A DNA stretch of 64,000 nucleotides from Bradyrhizobium sp. AZCC 1721 (GTDB lineage: Bacteria > Pseudomonadota > Alphaproteobacteria > Rhizobiales > Xanthobacteraceae), in contig NZ_JAZHSB010000001.1 of NCBI RefSeq assembly GCF_036924715.1, forward strand, positions 6,253,001-6,317,000, in the 5' to 3' direction. The position numbers were made by a program, and so were the translations under genes. Of the stretch, positions 55,746 through 64,000 are shown in pieces; position 1 is the stretch's first letter; every line of letters starts with the position of its first letter. The notes under the pieces are model-generated. The model made no database searches and was not told the DNA's origin. It was given only the letters and a program-made list of their open reading frames with translations.

Positions 55746-56221
55746 GGGACGACCTTCAGGATAAAGCTCGTAGTCCCGACACGCCCGTCGGTGTCCTTGA
55801 TGTCGACCCGCACCATGTGCTCGCCAGCCGGCAGTTCGACCTCCGGCATATCAATCCCGCGCGGCCCAACGAAGGATTTGACCCGCGACGTGAGATCGAC
55901 GTTCGGGGTCCGGAGATAGGTCATCTTGACCGAATCCGGATCGATCTTGGCCCCGCCATAGGGTTCGAATTTGAGCTGAAGCCGCATCGGAGACCGGAGC
56001 TGCCCGCCGCCGGTCAGGAGATCGACCTTGGGTCCCCGCGTGATTCCGCGCCGCTCGGCCGCGACCGCGCCTTTCGGCGGCGGCAGCGCGGCTTCCTCGG
56101 CCGTGATCAAAACCTGCGCCGCTTTCGCCGGCAGCGCTCCGGCGGCGATAATCGCAATACTTCCCAGCAAAAACCGCAAGCCGCAGATACGCACGATCGT
56201 TCTCCCCCTGCCCTTCAACAT
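55742..56221 (-). CDS. Small exported protein (second gene of CHAT operon)
   Basis: 159 residues from the ATG at 56221 that overlaps the CHAT gene's stop (TAATG). Signal peptide GLRFLLGSIAIIAAGALPAKA. The mature part has an immunoglobulin-like feel: alternating strands such as SPMRLQLKFEPYGGAKIDPD, VKMTYLRTPNVDLTSRVKSF and ELPAGEHMVRVDIKDTDGRV ending GTTSFILKVVP. I recognise no named family. It is probably periplasmic and works with the exported CHAT protein. Confidence 0.82.
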   Translation of the reverse strand: MLKGRGRTIVRICGLRFLLGSIAIIAAGALPAKAAQVLITAEEAALPPPKGAVAAERRGITRGPKVDLLTGGGQLRSPMRLQLKFEPYGGAKIDPDSVKMTYLRTPNVDLTSRVKSFVGPRGIDMPEVELPAGEHMVRVDIKDTDGRVGTTSFILKVVP

Positions 56222-59200
56222 TATCTCACGCCGCCATCGCCGATGATGGTGTACGGCGCCCAAAACAACGGATGTGCATAAGCGAATTCGGTCTTGCCGT
56301 CGGCACCAGTGTAGCCGGGGCCGTCCACCAGAGCCATCATCGCCAGCCGCAGCGCTTCACCGCGCGTCAATTTGGGATCCTGCGCCTGGCGCCTGAACAG
56401 ATCGGTCACCAGTTCACGCGCCGACTGCGAGTGAACCGACCAGTTGGTCACCAGCAGCGCGCGGGTGCCGGCGTAGAAAAACGCGCGGCCGAGGCCTGAG
56501 GCGGCCTCGGCACCGGCGCCTGCTCCGGCGCCGGTGTTGCACGCCGACAGCACGACCCAGTCGGCGTCGAGCTTCAGCCCAAGGATTTCCTCCATCGTCA
56601 GCAGGCCGTCGCCATCGCCTCCGGTAACAGTGGGCGATGACAGCGCCAGCGCCGGCTGCGACAAGCCGTTCAGCTCGCCGGGTACGAGACCGTGGGTGGC
56701 GAACGCCAGCACCTTGAACCCCGAAAGATCCATCGTCTTCACCGCCTGCTCGCTGGCCTGCTTGCCGAGGTTGAGGACTTTCGACGGATCGGCCTGCAGC
56801 GCCAGCGCGATCGACTTCAACTCGTCCGACGTATCGGGCAGCCGCGGCAACATCGCCAGTTCGGCGCTGTCGACGCCATCGAGTTTCGGGCTGTTGCGCC
56901 GCTTCAGTGGACCGCCTCGCGTCGTGTTGCCGGAGGCATCGGCGACCCTCACCTTGTCGGCGTTGTCAGCCTCGGCCTCCTGTTCCTTGCTGAAGTAAGG
57001 ATCGCCGAACGCGATCAGTTCGCCGCGGTTGGGCTTGCCGGGCGGCAATTGACGCAAGGTACGCAGCGCCGCGGCCGAGGGAACGGTCGTGACCGCGTGC
57101 GTCCGCGCCAGCCACGGCACATCCTTGTAGCTTGCAAACAGCGGATCGTCGTCGCCGCGGATCTCGGTCGGCGCCGTTGGCAACAGCGACAATGGCAACA
57201 GGCCGAGCGCGCCATTGGTCACCAGGATCAGATTCTTGGCTGGCTTCCATCCGCTCTCGACCGGCTGCAGCAGCAGCGAATAGAGCTCATGCGCGAGCTT
57301 GAGATCGAACGGCGGAATGTCCGAGATCATCGCCGCCTGCGGCTCCAGCGCCTCGCGCAGCTTGCGCACCTTGCTCTCGATGTCGCCGCTACTCGCCTTG
57401 ATCGCAGCGAATGCGACCGGGCCGTTCTTCGGAACCGCCCAGACGAAACTGCTGCTCTGTCCGAAGTAGAACGACAGCATTGCTTCGCCATCGGCCAGTG
57501 TCGCCCTGATCTGCTCCACGGATGGCGATTTCGGCGCGACCAGGTCTGCATAAACCGGGAATCGCCGGCTGATCTCCTGGCGCGCTTTCAACCGTTCGGC
57601 GCGCAGTGCATTGATCGAGGCGTTGATCGCGTGAACGCCCTTGTCGTCGCGCTCGTGCGACGGCAGCGACAGCACGTTGTTCAGCGTTCCCAGTTGCGCA
57701 TTCACCTGCTTGCCGAGGTTCTGTTCCTTGCGGACCAGTTCGGCCAGCGCCGGATCCTTGGCGGCGGCGCGCGCACTTGACGCCGCCAACGCCTGCTGCA
57801 CCGAACGGCCGCGAATGGCGTCGGCTAGGCTGAAGGTTTCGACGCCGACATCGCCCGACAGGTTCTTCTCCTGCGCCAGCATGTTGAGATAGGCTTCGAC
57901 GATGCCCTGCAGGCGCTGATTGCGCGCCGCCACCGCCGTGGTGTCGTCGTCATCGGCGTTCTCGCGCGACGACGCCATCAGGATCGGGATCGCCGTCCTG
58001 AACTCGCGGATCGCATCCTGGTCGCGTCCGGCCCGCATCAAGCCGATCGCCAGCGTGCCGCGCGCCGAGGCGGTATCGAGATGATTTTCGCCGACCCGGG
58101 AAATCTGCTTCTTCAGGAGCTGTTCAGCCGCGGCAATGCCGGCTTCGATTTGGCCGGAGGCATAGAGCGAGTAAATGCGCCCGCCGTTGAGTTCGAAAGC
58201 CTCTCGCCGCGCCGGCTCCCATTTCGCGATCGCCTTGTCGATCTGCGCAAAGACCGCGATCGCATCCTTTCCCTTGCGCTGCAGATTCAAGATGTTGCCG
58301 AGCTGCGACAACAACTGCACAGTCGAAAGAGAATCTTCAGCGACGCCAACCGTCCGGGTAATGTCCAGGCTCACCCTGGCCAGTTGCTCCGCTTCGGCGT
58401 AACGGCCTTGCTCGACAAGAATGCCGGCCAATCCCGCGATAAAGCGCGGCGTGGTGGGATTGTATTTGCCTTGGTTTTTCAACTGCGACAGCAGCGCCCG
58501 GCGAGCATCGACCTCGGCTTCCGCAAAGCGTCCTTGCCGCGCTTTCATTCGGGCCTGGTTCAAGATGTTGAGATCGACGGCGAGCACCATGCTGGACTCG
58601 GAAGGCGGATTCTCTGCACCCGACAACATTGGCTTGATCGCAGCGCGCTTGCGCAGCTCGCCGAGCTTGTACGAGGCCTCGGCATCGCGGAATTGCCCCC
58701 GCGCTTCGAACAGCATGGCGCGGCCGATTTCGACTTCGGCTTCCCAGTTCTGACCGTAGGTATTGTAGGTCGACCGCATGATCGGATGGCCGCTGGTTCG
58801 CGCTTCCTGGAGCAGCGGCTGGCTGCGGCGCAGGTAGGCCTCCGCCTGCGCGATATCGCCCATCTGGATCAGGATGCCGGCGATCGCGCGGTTCGCACCG
58901 ACCAGGTACCCCCTGGCCCCCTTCTGGTTGGATGTCTCGCGAAGCAGCCGCTGAAACAGTTCAAAAGCCTTCTTGGGATCGCCGGCGGCCATGTACTGTT
59001 GGGCGGCAAGCGAAATCAACCTTCCCATCATGTTGGCCGAAACCGCGCCGCGGCCGACTTCGATGGCCTTGTTGGCGTCGGCGATAGTATCGGCGAGCCG
59101 GCCGAGCTGGGCCCTGGCGTTGCCGCGATCGAAGTAGAACTGCGCCAGATCTTCGCGCGATTCCTTGCCGGTCGGCTTGGTATCGGCCTCGGCCTTCAGT

Positions 59201-59649
59201 TTCTCGATGGTCTTGAGATCGGGCTTCTCGCTGTCCAGGATCGCGGTGATGTCGGTGATGGTTCGCGGCGGAGCGACGAATCCAGCGGGCAGCGCGCTTC
59301 CGGGCGCAACTTTCGGTGCGGCTTCGGTTGGAATAGCGACGGCGACATTGGCGCGACCATTAGCCTTGTCGAGGGCGGCCATCACGCAGGCGCGGACTTG
59401 CGGCGTCGCCTTCTGGCGACAGGCTTCGATGTTTCCCGCTCCGCCGGAGGCTCGCATGCAAGCCTGAACGATGGGCCTGCCGACCGTCATCCGGCAGCTT
59501 TCCCGGGCGGTCTCGACGCTGAGCGCCTGCGCCACCGGCGCGGTTACCGCAAGCACCGCCGTCGCGATGGCGCATCTTGACGTAGCGGCTTGGATTGCAA
59601 GGAAATTGGCAGCCCTAAAACGCAGGTGAGAATTAGTATGCGAGGACAT
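56221..59649 (-). CDS. Exported TPR-CHAT (caspase-like) protease-type protein
   Basis: 1142 residues. A signal-like segment (CAIATAVLAVTAPVAQALS) and a Cys-rich motif (ESCRMTVGRPIVQACMRASG) precede about 550 residues of TPR-like helices (GNARAQLGRLADTIADANKA, QGRYAEAEQLARVSLDITRT). The C-terminal CHAT domain begins near 740 (LADGEAMLSFYFGQSSSFVW) and has the catalytic pair His986 in FATHGLVPGE and Cys1037 in LSACNTGAGAG. CHAT proteins are clan CD peptidases related to caspases and separase. Being exported is notable. First gene of a four-gene overlapping operon. Confidence 0.93.
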   Translation of the reverse strand: MSSHTNSHLRFRAANFLAIQAATSRCAIATAVLAVTAPVAQALSVETARESCRMTVGRPIVQACMRASGGAGNIEACRQKATPQVRACVMAALDKANGRANVAVAIPTEAAPKVAPGSALPAGFVAPPRTITDITAILDSEKPDLKTIEKLKAEADTKPTGKESREDLAQFYFDRGNARAQLGRLADTIADANKAIEVGRGAVSANMMGRLISLAAQQYMAAGDPKKAFELFQRLLRETSNQKGARGYLVGANRAIAGILIQMGDIAQAEAYLRRSQPLLQEARTSGHPIMRSTYNTYGQNWEAEVEIGRAMLFEARGQFRDAEASYKLGELRKRAAIKPMLSGAENPPSESSMVLAVDLNILNQARMKARQGRFAEAEVDARRALLSQLKNQGKYNPTTPRFIAGLAGILVEQGRYAEAEQLARVSLDITRTVGVAEDSLSTVQLLSQLGNILNLQRKGKDAIAVFAQIDKAIAKWEPARREAFELNGGRIYSLYASGQIEAGIAAAEQLLKKQISRVGENHLDTASARGTLAIGLMRAGRDQDAIREFRTAIPILMASSRENADDDDTTAVAARNQRLQGIVEAYLNMLAQEKNLSGDVGVETFSLADAIRGRSVQQALAASSARAAAKDPALAELVRKEQNLGKQVNAQLGTLNNVLSLPSHERDDKGVHAINASINALRAERLKARQEISRRFPVYADLVAPKSPSVEQIRATLADGEAMLSFYFGQSSSFVWAVPKNGPVAFAAIKASSGDIESKVRKLREALEPQAAMISDIPPFDLKLAHELYSLLLQPVESGWKPAKNLILVTNGALGLLPLSLLPTAPTEIRGDDDPLFASYKDVPWLARTHAVTTVPSAAALRTLRQLPPGKPNRGELIAFGDPYFSKEQEAEADNADKVRVADASGNTTRGGPLKRRNSPKLDGVDSAELAMLPRLPDTSDELKSIALALQADPSKVLNLGKQASEQAVKTMDLSGFKVLAFATHGLVPGELNGLSQPALALSSPTVTGGDGDGLLTMEEILGLKLDADWVVLSACNTGAGAGAGAEAASGLGRAFFYAGTRALLVTNWSVHSQSARELVTDLFRRQAQDPKLTRGEALRLAMMALVDGPGYTGADGKTEFAYAHPLFWAPYTIIGDGGVR

Positions 59650-59976
59650 TTAATGACCCCAATATAAACATTAACGATATGCAATAAGGAAATACTAGCA
59701 AGCCGGCCCAAGGCTGTCATGGAATTCCAAAGCCAGGCATGCAGGGACTTCTGGTCGCACCCGGAATCGTACGGGCTTTTGGGCGGAGCGGGCTGTAAAG
59801 GCCTGTGATCACGACCCAGGAACCGGCGTTGTCGGCCTTGAAAGCGTCAAGAAAACCCTTCAAGTTGCGAGGGTTGGCACAGGGTTACCGATGCGTCGCC
59901 TGCCCTGATCGGCAGGACACCTAATCAACAAGACCTTAAACACAGAAACCCGACTTCGGTTTAGCCAGATCCGGAT
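59650..59976. other. Divergent promoter region
   Basis: 327 bases between the CHAT and AsmA genes, AT-rich near 59650-59700 (CATTTAATGACCCCAATATA). No gene seen. Promoters for both sides are expected here; an ACCCGACTTCGGTT hairpin lies near 59948-59961. Confidence 0.45.
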
Positions 59977-61929
59977 ATGTCACTGACGATGGCCCAAGGA
60001 ATGAAGCGCCTCGGGATGCCGGTTGCGGCGCTGTTCGGCATGGCCGTGCTCGCCCTGATCGGAACCTCCTGGTTCATCAACCGCGACGCGTTGCGACAGG
60101 CGGTCGAGGCACAGATTCGCGCGGTTACCGGGCTCGATCTGGTCGTCACCGGCGCGATCGACGTATCGGTGTTTCCGGGCAGCTATGTCTCGTTCCACAA
60201 TGTCGGGCTGAAGGGCGGCGGCACCACCGACCCCGCGCTGCAGGTCGATGTATTGACCGCAAATCTGCGCCTGCTGCCATTGCTGCTCCGCCGCTTCGAA
60301 ATCGCAGACGTCATGATGTTGCGGCCGCATATCCGCGTCGTCAGAGAGGCCGGCGGCCAGAGCAACTGGACGCCGTTCGTCGAACGCATCGCGCGCACGA
60401 TGAAGCCCGGCGCCGAAAACCAGGTGTCGTTCTCGGAAATCAGGATTCAGGACGGCGTGCTCAAATACGAGGATGCCGCCAACCGCGCCACCGAACAGCT
60501 CAGTGACATCGATCTCTCGCTGGCCTGGCCGTCGATCTCGCGCTCGTTCGCGGCGACCGGACAATTCGACTGGCGCGGCGAACGCGTCGACGGCTCGATC
60601 TCGGCCAGCGACTTCGTCGCGATGCTCTCGGGCGACCGCTCGGGTCTGAAGGCGCGGCTGGTCAGCGCGCCGCTGAAGCTGGCCTTCGACGGCTCCTTGG
60701 CCAACCGCACCAGCCTGATGATGGACGGCACGGTTACCGTCGACAGCGTGTCGCTGCGCAACGCGTTGCGCTGGATGGGACAGCCGGTGCCTGGCAGCGG
60801 CGGGTTCGGCCGCTTCGCGCTGAGGGCCCGCGCCAATGTCGTTGGAGCCTCGGTTGCGCTGACGAATGTGAATGTCGAACTCGACGGCAATGTCGCCGAG
60901 GGCGTGATGACGGTTGCCAATAACGGCCGCCAGACGCTGCAGGCGACGCTCGCCGCGGGCAACCTGGATTTCACGCCCTATATCTCGACCGTCCGCCTGC
61001 TTGCGAGCGGCGCGCGCGACTGGAACCGGCAATTGTTCGACCTCACCTCGCTCTCCGCCACCGACCTCGACATGCGCCTGTCGGCAGCGAGGGTGACGGT
61101 CGGCCCGACGAGACTCGGTCGCACCGCGTTCGGCGCCAATCTGCGCGGCGGCGCGCTGGCGCTCTCGGTCGGCGAAGCGCAGATGTATGGCGGCATCGCC
61201 AAGGGCTCGTTCGGCATCGCGCGTTCGGACGCGATCGCCGACGTCAAGGCGCAGTTCCAGTTCACCGATGTCGATCTGCAGACCTGCGCCAGCGAATTGT
61301 TCGGCATCACCAAGCTTTCCGGCCGCGGCAATCTCGGCGTCTCGTTGATGGCATCCGGCTCGAGCCCGTTCGGCCTTGCCTCCTCGCTCGACGGCACCGC
61401 CACGCTCACCGGTCATGACGGCGCGATCGCCGGCTTCAATGTCGAGCAGTTGCTGAAGCGGCTGGAGCGCCGCCCGCTATCCGGCGGCGGCAATTTCCGC
61501 TCCGGCACGACCCCCTACGACAACCTCATCGTTTCGGTGCACTTCAACGACGGCATCGCCACCGTCGAGGATATCCGCGTGGACGGACCGACCACGCGCC
61601 TGACGCTGACCGGCACCGCTTCGGTGCCGAGCCGCGAATACGACCTCAAGGGCGTCGCCAGCCTGACCTCGGCCGCCGCCGGCGACAAGGGCTTCGAACT
61701 GCCCTTCGTGGTGCAGGGCCCGTGGGACGATCCGCTGGTGTTTCCCGATCCGGAAAGCCTGATCCGCCGCTCGCCGGGCGCAGCGCCCCTGCTCGATGCG
61801 GTGAAGGATCGCAAGACGCGCGATGCGGTGCGCTCGGTGATCGAACGGTTTACCGGCGGAGGATCGCGGCAAGCGGTACCGGAGGCGGCGGCGGACGCGC
61901 CGGCCAATGCACCGGCGAAGGCGAATTAA
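59977..61929 (+). CDS. AsmA-family protein
   Basis: 650 residues. An N-terminal membrane anchor (MPVAALFGMAVLALIGTSWF) is followed by the AsmA signature ALRQAVEAQIRAVTGLDLVV, GAIDVSVFPGSYVSFHNVGL and long beta-rich repeats (VVTGAIDVSVF, DFDVDLRLS-like strands) ending FVVQGPWDDPLVFPDPESLI. AsmA-like proteins form periplasmic bridge structures thought to move phospholipid to the outer membrane. C terminus is Ala/Pro rich. Divergent from the CHAT operon by 327 bases. Confidence 0.92.
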   Translation: MSLTMAQGMKRLGMPVAALFGMAVLALIGTSWFINRDALRQAVEAQIRAVTGLDLVVTGAIDVSVFPGSYVSFHNVGLKGGGTTDPALQVDVLTANLRLLPLLLRRFEIADVMMLRPHIRVVREAGGQSNWTPFVERIARTMKPGAENQVSFSEIRIQDGVLKYEDAANRATEQLSDIDLSLAWPSISRSFAATGQFDWRGERVDGSISASDFVAMLSGDRSGLKARLVSAPLKLAFDGSLANRTSLMMDGTVTVDSVSLRNALRWMGQPVPGSGGFGRFALRARANVVGASVALTNVNVELDGNVAEGVMTVANNGRQTLQATLAAGNLDFTPYISTVRLLASGARDWNRQLFDLTSLSATDLDMRLSAARVTVGPTRLGRTAFGANLRGGALALSVGEAQMYGGIAKGSFGIARSDAIADVKAQFQFTDVDLQTCASELFGITKLSGRGNLGVSLMASGSSPFGLASSLDGTATLTGHDGAIAGFNVEQLLKRLERRPLSGGGNFRSGTTPYDNLIVSVHFNDGIATVEDIRVDGPTTRLTLTGTASVPSREYDLKGVASLTSAAAGDKGFELPFVVQGPWDDPLVFPDPESLIRRSPGAAPLLDAVKDRKTRDAVRSVIERFTGGGSRQAVPEAAADAPANAPAKAN

Positions 61930-61999
61930 CGTAGGGCGGACTAGCGTCAGCGTAATCTGCCTTAACGCCCCCCGAGTTGGCGGATTGCGCCTGAGCCTG

Positions 62000-62537
62000 T
62001 CATCGGGCCGCGCCGTGCGCGGACCCGTTTGGCTCATCCGCCCGTCTACTGTACTGGCCTTGGTAGCTAGAAAACATAGCGACGACATCGACCAATGCGG
62101 CAGCTCCCGCCGCAATGACGATCGCCAACGTGAACGCGTGAAGGAGATACTTCTTACACGCAGGCCGCTTTTCGCGCTCGGCCGCAAATTCTTTTGCGAA
62201 CGGTTTTGAGAAAACGAGGATCAATGCGGCAGCCAGACTCAGAACTCCCATTGTCGCGCCCCAGATGACGCCGACATGCACCCGGCCAGCAAAGTCCCAA
62301 AATGCAAAGGCGGCAGATCCCGCAGCAAGAAAGTAAAATGCCGCACCTGCGTATCGCGCAATTTTGCTGAACAACCAGAGGGCCCACCAAAATAACCAGC
62401 GCTGCCACCGCGTGGACCGCAAGACCAGAGCTAAAGCGTGGCAGATACCACTGCGAATAGATGAAAACGCTGCAATTCACCGCCGCGATCAAAGCCAAAA
62501 GGTAAAGCGCCGCCCTATAGCCGCATCGCTCAAACAT
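62000..62537 (-). pseudogene. Four-helix-type membrane protein, frameshifted
   Basis: Translation begins at the ATG at 62537 behind a very strong GGAGGAGGTTGG and reads MFERCGYRAALYLLALIAAV to AALVILVGPLV. From about 62400-62345 the coding pattern passes to the next frame (LFSKIARYAGAAFYFLAAGS and VGVIWGATMGVLSLAAALIL), ending at 62000. The second frame has only a TTG with no ribosome site. One indel would give a single protein of about 178 residues. Sequencing error, mutation, or less likely programmed frameshift. Confidence 0.65.
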
Positions 62538-62583
62538 CCAACCTCCTCCAAATTATTACGCTCAATTCCATCGCAAGCGATCT

Positions 62584-62808
62584 TCAGGGAATGTTGTTGC
62601 TGCGGCCACCGATGCTATGCGGCCTGTTGAGGAAGTAATCCCGATTGCCCAGCGCCGCCTCGGCATATTGATCGATTGCGACAACGATCGCCTGGACATG
62701 GGCATGGCACCATCCTTCCCGCGTCGCCCTGATCCGAACCTCCGCCAGGGCTTTTAGCCACGGCGGGTTATCTGCGTTGGGGTCGTACCATCTGAGCGGT
62801 CCTGACAT
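62584..62808 (-). CDS. Small hypothetical protein
   Basis: 74 residues: MSGPLRWYDPNADNPPWLKA to LGNRDYFLNRPHSIGGRSNN. No domain recognised. It overlaps the upstream gene by 55 bases, in a run of three overlapping minus-strand small genes. The segment AEVRIRATREGWCHAHVQAI and the WYDPNADNP start suggest a folded soluble protein. Confidence 0.65.
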   Translation of the reverse strand: MSGPLRWYDPNADNPPWLKALAEVRIRATREGWCHAHVQAIVVAIDQYAEAALGNRDYFLNRPHSIGGRSNNIP

Positions 62809-62966
62809 CGCCGGCCTCTGTTGATGAAATCTTCCAACTCCGCCCGCTTGCGCGCGAGCAGGAGTTGCGCCTGGGCGTTATCCAGGCCGGATTGATTGAG
62901 CTGACGAGCAAGCTGATCCAGTTCGGCAATCTGCCGGCGCAGGGCCTGAATGGCATCATCGCTCAC
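62754..62966 (-). CDS. Small coiled-coil hypothetical protein
   Basis: 70 residues: MSDDAIQALRRQIAELDQLA and on through LLLARKRAELEDFINRGRRC. A single coiled coil. It starts within the last codons of the 62956 gene and overlaps the next gene, so it is translationally coupled to both. Function unknown. Confidence 0.65.
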   Translation of the reverse strand: MSDDAIQALRRQIAELDQLARQLNQSGLDNAQAQLLLARKRAELEDFINRGRRCQDRSDGTTPTQITRRG

Positions 62967-63342
62967 GGCGGCCTCGAGCCTTCTCCGTTCCGATTGAATC
63001 GGAACGGGGCTCTGGATTTTTTATTTGACGCGTTTTCTTGCCGCGAACCGGTTCCCATTTCGCTGGAAAACGCTCTGGCGCCCCGATCGCAGGCTTCCTG
63101 CTGACCGCACGGACATCGAGCTTCAGCCGCTCATCGACATTGAGCAGCCGCTCTTCGCCGCCGAGCCGGTTCCGCTCGCCGATGAGCCCGACCATGGTGA
63201 CCCGCATGGCCATCAGACGCGTTGCTGTTTCCGAACAGTCCTCATCGCGGTTGAGCTGTTTGCGGATGTTATCCTCCGCGCTCAGCATCTCCGACCGTAA
63301 GAAGCTGATTTTCCTGCGAATTTCATTCAATTTGTTGTCCAT
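62956..63342 (-). CDS. Small coiled-coil hypothetical protein
   Basis: 128 residues from the ATG at 63342, chosen for GAGGTGG upstream. Coiled-coil start MDNKLNEIRRKISFLRSEML, followed by ETATRLMAMRVTMVGLIGER and a basic tail KIRQIKNPEPRSDSIGTEKA-like, ending in RGRRER. Likely the first gene of the trio to 62584. No domain recognised. Confidence 0.7.
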   Translation of the reverse strand: MDNKLNEIRRKISFLRSEMLSAEDNIRKQLNRDEDCSETATRLMAMRVTMVGLIGERNRLGGEERLLNVDERLKLDVRAVSRKPAIGAPERFPAKWEPVRGKKTRQIKNPEPRSDSIGTEKARGRRER

Positions 63343-63439
63343 GGGGCCACCTCGCTGCGGTAGAACCCCATAAGAACAAATAAAGAACAAATTTCAAGTT
63401 AAGAGTTCGGATCGAATCGAAGATTCTTTGGGGTTTCAG

Positions 63440-63619
63440 ATGTCCCGGCTATCGGACCAGGTGGATGCGCCGATGACGCCGCGCCAATTGGCGGCGCTGC
63501 GCACGCTCAGCGCCGAGGCCTACCAGCCAAAACTGTTCGAGAAAAACCTGACGGCCAGGGAAGCCGAGCGGCGGATTGCCGCGCTGAAGGCGGAGATCGA
63601 ATTGGCGAATTCGTTCTGA
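63440..63619 (+). CDS. DUF3072 protein
   Basis: 59 residues from the ATG at 63440 (an in-frame TTG at 63428 is the alternative). APMTPRQLAALRTLSAEAYQ and FEKNLTAREAERRIAALKAE match DUF3072, a short helical domain found alone in many actinobacteria and alphaproteobacteria; it resembles the end of SAP-like or DUF2510-type helices. Function unknown. Divergent from the trio of small genes. Confidence 0.8.
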   Translation: MSRLSDQVDAPMTPRQLAALRTLSAEAYQPKLFEKNLTAREAERRIAALKAEIELANSF

Positions 63620-63864
63620 GCCGCCTGCCCGGTCCCCGTGACCGGAACGAAGGGACATGGAGCGCCGCCATAGCCCAAACCGATGCGCCACCTTCAATCC
63701 AAAACCGACCCGAGCCCGGTTTGATCCAGGAACATTGCTCTTCGCTGCGTGCTTATCCCTGAATGAAGGAAAGCCGTCATGCGGTGCCGCGTGCAGGCGT
63801 GGAGGAATTCGTTCGGGGCGTACGTTCTCGGAAGCAGGCGTGACTTCTCGGCGCGGAGCCGGTC

Positions 63865-64000
63865 ATGAGGATTGCCGTTGTAGGAGGGACCGGACTGATC
63901 GGATCGGCAATCGTGGCTCACCTGTTCTCGCGCGGTCATTCCGTCGTTTCAATGAGTAGAAGCGACCATTCCGGCCCTGGAGCTCACAGGGTCGATATCT
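63865..64000 (+). CDS. NAD(P)-binding epimerase/dehydratase-like protein (5' end only)
   Basis: Forty-five codons before the window edge: MRIAVVGGTGLIGSAIVAHL then FSRGHSVVSMSRSD. The glycine-rich GGTGLIG loop and the RGHSV strand are the Rossmann start of an extended SDR or NmrA-like protein. GGAG lies seven bases before the ATG. Specific product cannot be told. Confidence 0.8.
   Translation, partial: MRIAVVGGTGLIGSAIVAHLFSRGHSVVSMSRSDHSGPGAHRVDI

Noticed and set aside
54694..55764. 356-codon plus-strand frame
   Set aside because: Antisense to the zinc-ribbon genes, which show CxxC pairs, membrane helices and coupled starts.
58081..59580. 499-codon plus-strand frame
   Set aside because: Antisense to the TPR part of the CHAT gene; no recognisable domain or ribosome site.
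59980..61416. 478-codon minus-strand frame
   Set aside because: Antisense to AsmA; Arg/His/Gly-rich shadow with no domain.
63620..63864. Small frames between DUF3072 and the epimerase-like gene
   Set aside because: No ribosome sites or recognisable peptides; treated as noncoding.

Overview
The window looks like chromosome from a high-GC alphaproteobacterium of the Bradyrhizobium/Rhodopseudomonas type. Reasons: carA and carB are far apart, two phasin genes are present, the tRNA-His has A73 and no G-1, the histidine kinase is PdhS-like, and intergenic regions carry many palindromic dispersed repeats typical of this group. I found no transposase, integrase, phage gene or CRISPR array. All identifications come from reading the sequence; no database was searched.

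Layout. 1-6.2 kb: acyl-CoA synthetase (cut by the left edge), a Rieske-AIF type reductase, GatB/YqeY, carA, a thioesterase and a cupin. 6.4-18.3 kb: an HlyD-type membrane fusion protein, then an envelope cluster (DUF1254/DUF1214, DUF3604, PpiC-type isomerase, HupE/UreJ, SphA-like outer-membrane protein, DUF2721), then Dps and a methyltransferase. 18.3-28.1 kb: a degenerate tRNA-Cys-like element, carB with an intrinsic terminator just before its start, greA, DoxX, an Lrp regulator divergent from trxB-lysR, and a DapA-family enzyme. 28.1-35.2 kb: two tiny membrane proteins, an orphan ParA, tRNA-His, two phasins and a 1018-residue PAS histidine kinase. 35.2-39.2 kb: a GST and a tctCBA tricarboxylate transporter operon.

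39.2-48 kb is the accessory-looking part. It holds a five-repeat tachylectin-2-like propeller, a frameshifted CPCC gene, a frameshifted metallophosphoesterase, two multidomain class III nucleotide cyclases and a cyclic-nucleotide-binding protein. 48-54.7 kb: ArsR regulator, Thr/Ser dehydratase, iron-type ABC binding protein and permease without an ATPase gene, and a scoAB-acetyltransferase operon.

54.7-64 kb: a four-gene minus-strand operon in which every junction overlaps. It encodes an exported TPR-CHAT (caspase-like) protease, a small exported protein, a zinc-ribbon/coiled-coil protein that seems to start at CTG, and a zinc-ribbon membrane protein. This is my best candidate for an undescribed system. 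It is followed by AsmA, a frameshifted membrane gene, a trio of overlapping small genes, a DUF3072 gene and the start of a nucleotide-sugar-epimerase-like gene cut by the right edge.
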